Assembly: GCF_014695575.1 (NCBI RefSeq)
Contig: NZ_JACJOO010000015.1
Coordinates: 149,214 to 213,213 of the forward strand
Length of the DNA stretch: 64,000 nt
Direction: 5' to 3'
From: Leptolyngbya sp. FACHB-8
GTDB lineage: Bacteria; Cyanobacteriota; Cyanobacteriia; Elainellales; Elainellaceae
The notes below the pieces were generated by a model. That model did no database searches, was not told where the DNA came from, and saw only the letters and a program-made list of their open reading frames with translations. Positions 59,236 to 64,000 of this stretch are shown here, piece by piece (position 1 is the first letter of the stretch; the number at the start of each line of letters is the position of its first letter). The position numbers and the translations under genes were made by a program.

Positions 59236-60207
59236 TCACTCGTAAACGTGGCTTGCCTTAGCAGAGTGACCATTAGTAGCGGACGGCTCAGCTATAGGTT
59301 TAATTCCTGCCTTTTCTAAAATGGCAGGAATTAAATCTTCTCGGCGAACGGCCATGAGATGTACACCCTGGCAGAGATCGCGGGCAGATTGAACTTGCTC
59401 CGCGGCGATCGCCACCCCCTCTGCCAGCGGATCCTGCGCTTTTTCTAACCGCTCAATAATATGGTCAGGGATAGTGACTCCAGGGACATTCTTATTGATA
59501 AAGAGTGCATTTTTAGCAGACTTTAGCAGAAAAATTCCTGCGAGCACCGGTACATTATAGGGGGCCGCAATCTTATCCATGAATTTTTCGAACCGTTCAA
59601 AGTCTGAAATGAGCTGACTCTGGAAAAACTGGGCTCCAGCTTCTACTTTCCGCTCAAAACGCCGTTGTAAACCCGACAAACTATTACATTGGGGATCAAC
59701 GGCTGCTCCAGGAAACAGCGTAGTGGCCTGGTTCGTTAAGGGCTTACCGTTACAGTCTTCGCCAGCATTTAACCTATGGATCAGGCGAATTAAGCGAACC
59801 GACTCTAAATCAAAGACAGGCTTGGCCTCAGGATGATCGCCAGCCGCCACAGGGTCGCCCGTTAGGGCAAGGACGTTGCGGATACCGAGAGCCTGAGCGC
59901 CTATGAGATCTGCCTGAAGGGCAATGCGGTTGCGATCGCGACACGCAATCTGAAAGATTGGCTCAATCCCGTTTTGCAGTAGGAGTGCGGAAGCTACCAG
60001 TGATGACATGCGCATGACAGCACGGCTACCGTCGGTTACGTTGACCCCGTGTACCCAGTCCTTCAGCAAACAGCCCATTTCCAGCATGTGGCTCGGGTCA
60101 CCGCCCTTGGGGGGCATCACCTCCGCCGTCACCAGAAACTCTCCGGCCTGAGCGGCAGCCCGGAAGCGGGAAAGAGAACTGGACGGGAAAGGGGATGAAA
60201 AATCCAT
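59236..60207 (-). CDS. metF: 5,10-methylenetetrahydrofolate reductase
   Basis: 323 aa flavoenzyme making methyl-THF for methionine synthesis. TIM-barrel family blocks: VTAEVMPPKGGDPSHML (with catalytic Glu), LTGDPVAAGDHPEAK, GAQFFQSQLISDFERFEKFM and PVLAGIFLLKSAKNALFI. Cyanobacterial length without a regulatory domain. Starts at ATG 60207 (MDFSSPFPSSSL). It is followed on the same strand by the cyclophilin-RTX gene at 32 bp, so co-transcription is possible though functionally unexpected. Confidence 0.9.
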   Translation of the reverse strand: MDFSSPFPSSSLSRFRAAAQAGEFLVTAEVMPPKGGDPSHMLEMGCLLKDWVHGVNVTDGSRAVMRMSSLVASALLLQNGIEPIFQIACRDRNRIALQADLIGAQALGIRNVLALTGDPVAAGDHPEAKPVFDLESVRLIRLIHRLNAGEDCNGKPLTNQATTLFPGAAVDPQCNSLSGLQRRFERKVEAGAQFFQSQLISDFERFEKFMDKIAAPYNVPVLAGIFLLKSAKNALFINKNVPGVTIPDHIIERLEKAQDPLAEGVAIAAEQVQSARDLCQGVHLMAVRREDLIPAILEKAGIKPIAEPSATNGHSAKASHVYE

Positions 60208-60437
60208 GCAAGCTATACCTAAGGGTGATGAACATTGGGAGCTTTGGAATCAATAGGATACCAGCCCCTGGTCTTTTTCGGATTTTGAACCCTGGTAGTG
60301 GATATATCAAACCCTCTAGCAGAGGATGTTCGTAAACCTCCAAAAAGGATAGATTTTTTCGTTTGTGAGAGGTAAAAATACTTTCTCTAGTATCCTGGGA
60401 CGTAAGCGAACTTACGCCCAGTTGAACTCGTTTAGGT

Positions 60438-61448
60438 CTACGTAGGTAAGTAGTAGCCGAGGGACTGTTTTACCTTCAGTAAGGTTTGACTCGCTACTTC
60501 GGTAGCCTTTTCTGCACCCTGGCGAAGCACAGAATCCAGATACCCTGGCTCCTCCATAATCTCCTGGTACTTGTCCTGAATGGGTTTCAGAGCTGTGATC
60601 ACAGTTTCTGTAAACAGAGGTTTGAACTGACCCCAACCCATTTCTCGGCACTCAGCTTCGACTGCTTCTTTGGTTTGACCTGATAACACCATATAGAGGG
60701 TTAACAGGTTGTTACATTCTGGGCGATCGGCGTCATTAAACCAGAGGCCGCGGGTGGAATCAGTTTTGCAGCGTTTGATCTTATGCTGAATTTGCTCAGG
60801 CGTATCCAGCAGATTAATGCGGCTGAGATCGGATGGGTCAGACTTGGACATTTTTCGGGTGCCATCTGTCAGGCTCATAACTCGTGCCCCCTCAGGGCGG
60901 ATGAGTGGATCAGGCAGCTTCAAAATAGGCTTTTCCTCGCTCCCAAATTGATAATTGAGGCGGGCTGCAATGTCACGGGTGAGTTCTAGGTGTTGCTTCT
61001 GATCTTCTCCGACGGGTACTTTGTCGGGCTCATACAGAAGGATGTCGGCTGCCATCAGAGCCGGGTAGGTGAGCAACCCTGCACCTACATTCTCCCCTTG
61101 CTTGATGGATTTCTCCTTGAACTGGATCATGTCTTCCAGCCAATTGACAGGGGTGATACAAGTAAACAGCCAGGCAAGTTCACTATGGGCAGAAACATGA
61201 GATTGCACAAAGATGGTGGCATGCTCCAGACTAATGCCGCTTGCCAGGTATAACGCTGCTACCTGGCGGGTGTTGTTGGCCAGGGTGGCAGGGTCGTGGG
61301 GCACAGTAATGGCATGCAAATCTGCCATGAACAAATAGCTATCATAGTCATGCTGCATTTCGACCCAATTGCGGATGGCTCCCAGATAGTTGCCCAGGTG
61401 CAAATCGCCCGTGGGCTGAATGCCAGAGAGAACCCGTTGCTTACCCAT
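60438..61448 (-). CDS. trpS: Tryptophan-tRNA ligase
   Basis: 336 aa from ATG 61448 (MGKQRVLSGIQPTG); an upstream in-frame start would add 11 non-conserved residues. Class Ic synthetase: the HIGH-type motif is HLGN (17-20), the KMSKS motif is KMSKSDPS at about 199-206. Tryptophan-pocket blocks (SYLFMADLHAITV, DILLYEPDKVPVGEDQKQHLELTRDIA) are intact. Charges tRNA-Trp in the cytoplasm. Stands alone on the minus strand, 230 bp upstream of metF. Confidence 0.95.
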   Translation of the reverse strand: MGKQRVLSGIQPTGDLHLGNYLGAIRNWVEMQHDYDSYLFMADLHAITVPHDPATLANNTRQVAALYLASGISLEHATIFVQSHVSAHSELAWLFTCITPVNWLEDMIQFKEKSIKQGENVGAGLLTYPALMAADILLYEPDKVPVGEDQKQHLELTRDIAARLNYQFGSEEKPILKLPDPLIRPEGARVMSLTDGTRKMSKSDPSDLSRINLLDTPEQIQHKIKRCKTDSTRGLWFNDADRPECNNLLTLYMVLSGQTKEAVEAECREMGWGQFKPLFTETVITALKPIQDKYQEIMEEPGYLDSVLRQGAEKATEVASQTLLKVKQSLGYYLPT

Positions 61449-61711
61449 GTGACCCAACTCTCTTGATAAATCTTTTGACAAAAGGCACGTAGATTAACCG
61501 TGACAAACAGTTACGGAAATTATCCTGATTATCGCCTCTGGCGAGGGCATCTGGCGGGAGGATTTTTGCAGAGACAGCAAATTTTCAGTGGGGCTGGTCT
61601 TTGGTCAGTCACAAAAACTGAGAAGTTTCAACCATGATGAATAGATGTTGCCCTTGTCAACCTGGGAATTGCTCTGTCATAATTAAGAAATGTAAATGGA
61701 AAGACGTCATT

Positions 61712-62014
61712 ATGTCTCAGCCTACCGCGAGCTTGCCTTCCGAGCCTCTAGCCGAGTGTTTCGAGTTAGCCAGGGATCCAAAGGCTCACCTGGATGCAGA
61801 ACGCGTATTTGCCGAATTTAAGCATGACTTGACGAGCGCTCCCCCTGAAGCGATGCAAGTTGTTGAGCGACTTTGGAAGGAGCTTCTGCTCGCCCGTCGT
61901 TCTGCTGCCTTTTGGGAAGAGATGAGCAATGTTGAGCGTTCCATGACCGAGCGCTTGGCTGCTGACCACATTCAACTCCAGCAAAATTACTTGCGTCTGG
62001 TGCAGGAACAGTAA
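61712..62014 (+). CDS. Small helical hypothetical protein (100 aa)
   Basis: ATG 61712 (MSQPTASLPSEP) is preferred to an in-frame start 26 codons upstream whose leader (MMNRCCPCQPGN) is non-conserved in character. The rest is helical and charged (ECFELARDPKAHLDAERVFAEFKHDLTSAPPEAMQVVERLWKELLLARRSAAFWEEMSNVERSMTERLAADH...), resembling small cyanobacterial proteins of unknown role. No signal or membrane segment. Divergent from trpS. Confidence 0.7.
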   Translation: MSQPTASLPSEPLAECFELARDPKAHLDAERVFAEFKHDLTSAPPEAMQVVERLWKELLLARRSAAFWEEMSNVERSMTERLAADHIQLQQNYLRLVQEQ

Positions 62015-62043
62015 ACGAGTAGTTGCTCGTTAACTCACACTTC

Positions 62044-62113
62044 TTTCAAAGCCAGTGAGGTGCGAAATGGGTGTGTGGTGTCGTATGCATCTCGCACCTC
62101 ACTGGCTTTGAAA
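62044..62113. repeat. Hairpin after the small hypothetical gene
   Basis: A 22-bp perfect stem starting TTTCAAAGCCAGTGAGGTGC with a 26-nt loop. It begins 30 bp after the stop codon. Confidence 0.82.
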
Positions 62114-62641
62114 CGGCTATAGATTTGTAAAATTAAACCCTGGAACTGGATGTAGAAAGCACGGCAGAGCTGTGCTTCTCTCACAACGTTCTGGGGTTTA
62201 TTTTTATGTGTTCCTCACAGTACCGAAGCGAGGATGGCGATAGAAAAGCTGCATCCTGACCATAAATTTGAAATGGAAAAAATTTGAAATGAAAACCGTA
62301 TGTTTTCTGTATCCTGGGGAACTTAGCTTTATGTGCTCTTAATAAAGCCTATTTGATCTGTGGCGGGATATAAAATACGAATGAATTTTAGATGAAATGT
62401 ATTTTTGATTCACAAAGTCCATACGAGTATTTACGTAGCACATTTATCTAGTGCGATAAAAGGTTAGGCAAAACCGTGCAACACTTTTGCTCATAAGCTT
62501 GTTGTTCGCCAATTCTATAAAAGATTTTTCAGGTGCGAGAAGGTTTCAACTTGGGCTTCATCCCCTTCTATTGCACAAAAATGGTAGAGGTGGTGAACTA
62601 CAGTGGCAATTGTATGCCTGGTGACACGATACAGGTGAGCT
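62114..62641. other. Intergenic region upstream of the glycosyltransferase
   Basis: AT-rich, no confident gene. A frame at 62533-62769 overlaps the next gene's start and is rejected. GGTGAG lies 4 nt before ATG 62642. Confidence 0.4.
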
Positions 62642-63748
62642 ATGAACATCTACGCTCTAACAGAATTGCCCCCACAGAACCGCCACATAGGCTGGTCTGT
62701 CTGTTACGCTTTTCAGGATACGCTGGCAACTACGTGCGATCCATATTTTCTCCATCCCCAAGTTCATAGAATTCGCCGTAACAAGCTCCGTCGACTCTGG
62801 CAGCGTATCTCCAAAACCTGGTATACCTTAGATCGACTACCGACATTAGGCAATGCACCCAATGTTCTATTGATGATTGGGCATTCCTCCCACTTTCTAT
62901 CATCTATATTCACGTTGGGTTCTTTATTAGATCAATTTGACTTGCGAATTGCCTATCTACTGGATGGATTTGATCCGAAAGCATTAAGATCACAAGCTTT
63001 ATCCCACATTAATCATCTTTTCGTTGTTTCGGCAGAGATGGTTGATGCTGTACAAGCTATCCATTCCATTGATACTTCTTTTCTGCCTTTAGGGGTAAAC
63101 ACTTTCCGATTTGAGCAACAAGCTCAGCGCTCTATCGATGTTATGGGTTATGGTCGGACCAACAAGGCTGTTCACCAATGTCTACAGAAACATTTTAATC
63201 AGTCTTATAGCGATCGCCTCTATTTCCATTCCACATTTGATCACGGAACGGTTACTGATCCGCAAGAACACATCACATTACACAATCGATTACTCAGCCG
63301 CTCAAAGGTGAGCCTGTGTTTTGAAGTGAGTGATGTGCCACGTTTTCAGGGCCAATCGCCTCTAGTATATCGCTGGCTTGAGGGTTGGGCCGCGGGAGCG
63401 GCGATCGTGGGTAAACGTCCGTTTGGTAAGGGAACCGATCAACTGCTCGACTGGCCAGATAGTACGTTTGAGATTCCAGATTCGCCAGAAGACTGGATAC
63501 CGTTTTTTGAAGAATTACTTGCTAATGACAGCTTATTGGCAAAAGTTTCGGCGCGAAACACGTTAGAGTGTCGTTTGCGGCATGATTGGCGTTATCGTTT
63601 GCAGTCTATATTTCAGCAGTTCAATCTTCCCATTCCTGAGAAGCTTGCAGCGGATATTACGCAATTACAGGCGATTACCCAACCCGTCGGAGCGAGGGAA
63701 ACACCCTTATCCATGGGAGCAGAGCCTCGGCAATCGGAAGTGGTGTGA
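62642..63748 (+). CDS. Glycosyltransferase-like protein (GT-B type, 368 aa)
   Basis: The C-terminal half has the layout of a GT-B group-1-like enzyme: FVVSAEMVDAVQ..., FLPLGVNTFRF, GYGRTNKAV, SKVSLCFEVSDV, then PLVYRWLEGWAAGAAIVGKRPFGKG (the nucleotide-sugar-binding glycine/charged region), and a helical tail ending HDWRYRLQSIF, seen in CgeB/DUF3880-like transferases. The acceptor and sugar are unknown. No signal; a basic stretch (RRNKLRRLWQRISKTW, about 45-60) may bind membrane. ATG 62642 has a usable ribosome site. The last 30 residues are low-complexity. Confidence 0.72.
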   Translation: MNIYALTELPPQNRHIGWSVCYAFQDTLATTCDPYFLHPQVHRIRRNKLRRLWQRISKTWYTLDRLPTLGNAPNVLLMIGHSSHFLSSIFTLGSLLDQFDLRIAYLLDGFDPKALRSQALSHINHLFVVSAEMVDAVQAIHSIDTSFLPLGVNTFRFEQQAQRSIDVMGYGRTNKAVHQCLQKHFNQSYSDRLYFHSTFDHGTVTDPQEHITLHNRLLSRSKVSLCFEVSDVPRFQGQSPLVYRWLEGWAAGAAIVGKRPFGKGTDQLLDWPDSTFEIPDSPEDWIPFFEELLANDSLLAKVSARNTLECRLRHDWRYRLQSIFQQFNLPIPEKLAADITQLQAITQPVGARETPLSMGAEPRQSEVV

Positions 63749-63895
63749 GCTTCTCATATCGTTAGAAGAAGCCAGCGACGGAAATCATCCATAGAAGTGG
63801 GGAATGCACTCTCCACTTTCAAACATGGACAAGCATGACCCGTCGAGTCTAGTAATCTTTCAATTTTCAGTGTCGGGTATTTGGTACCAGCCCTT

Positions 63896-64000
63896 TCAAG
63901 GTGCTTTTTTATCTTTTTTAGATTTCGATTCACTCAGCAATCGAGCAGTGGAGACATGAGGTTTGTCTTTTTGCCGTTCGGGTTTTGGAACTTTCTTTTT
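63896..64000 (-). CDS. 3' end of an unidentified gene with a lysine-rich tail (partial)
   Basis: Reading leftwards from the window edge, 34 codons are open and end at TGA 63896-63898. The peptide is KKKVPKPERQKDKPHVSTARLLSESKSKKDKKAP, a basic, disordered tail typical of RNA- or ribosome-interacting proteins. It converges with the glycosyltransferase gene. Without the remainder no identity can be given, and the short length leaves room for chance. Confidence 0.5.
   Translation of the reverse strand, partial: KKKVPKPERQKDKPHVSTARLLSESKSKKDKKAP

Noticed and set aside
62533..62769. 78-codon open frame overlapping the glycosyltransferase start
   Set aside because: It overlaps a well-supported gene in another frame and its start has no support.

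Overview
The window is chromosomal DNA of a cyanobacterium, probably a filamentous Leptolyngbya/Oscillatoriales-type strain. The evidence is dense HIP1 octamers (GCGATCGC) in genes and gaps, cyanobacterial families (DUF4278, DUF751/Ycf33, SufR-like regulator, delta-9 acyl-lipid desaturase) and very large PAS/GAF sensor proteins. No rRNA, tRNA, CRISPR array, prophage or autonomous insertion sequence was recognised. The genus is an inference.

Layout. 1-0.8 kb: 3' part of cobD. 1.0-1.5 kb: two tandem DUF4278 micro-genes. 1.7-4.4 kb (minus): an osmoprotectant ABC operon (binding lipoprotein, ATPase with CBS, permease). 4.5-10 kb: a membrane-anchored Ig/propeller protein, a 2OG-Fe(II) oxygenase, a URC4-like protein and a small RTX protein. 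10.2-11.6 kb: a histidine kinase. 11.9-14.1 kb: a compact islet of DUF2442/DUF4160, DUF433/DUF5615 toxin-antitoxin-like pairs and a frameshifted SieB-like exclusion gene. 14.4-24 kb: clpB, a DUF3592-like protein, a META protein, a SufR-like regulator convergent with a GH3 enzyme, then the DUF751-rbfA-pentapeptide-GH3 minus-strand group and an orphan Dam-type methylase. 24-26.5 kb: desC diverging from a TetR regulator whose C-terminus looks like a dead tyrosine recombinase. 27-36 kb: panB, a Tat-exported phosphoesterase, an acidic membrane protein, dprA, a GNAT protein and a TauE/SafE pair. 36-38 kb: two unknown small genes. 38-50 kb: a signalling cluster with a 1626-aa PAS/GAF protein lacking any transmitter, a ribbon-helix-helix/PAS protein, and an operon of a CBS-PAS-GAF HisKA_2 kinase plus a REC-histidine kinase. 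50-64 kb: a PPC-domain protein, an App1-type phosphatase, a hemerythrin, a BcsA-like glycosyltransferase, an M48 protease, a cyclophilin-RTX fusion, metF, trpS, a small unknown gene, a glycosyltransferase and the 3' end of an unidentified minus-strand gene.

The most striking non-coding feature is a large set of long, nearly perfect inverted repeats in the gaps, falling into at least five families. One family (about 122 bp) is shown to be mobile: a copy at 18749-18870 sits inside a 95-bp element whose uninterrupted relative lies at 52453-52547, and it is bounded by a 6-bp target duplication. Another copy has landed at the end of cobD and supplies its stop codon.

The best candidates for undescribed biology are (i) these nested palindromic elements, (ii) the TetR/dead-recombinase fusion with two matching operator palindromes beside desC, (iii) the RHH-PAS protein with its transmitter-less PAS/GAF neighbour, and (iv) the toxin-antitoxin/SieB islet.
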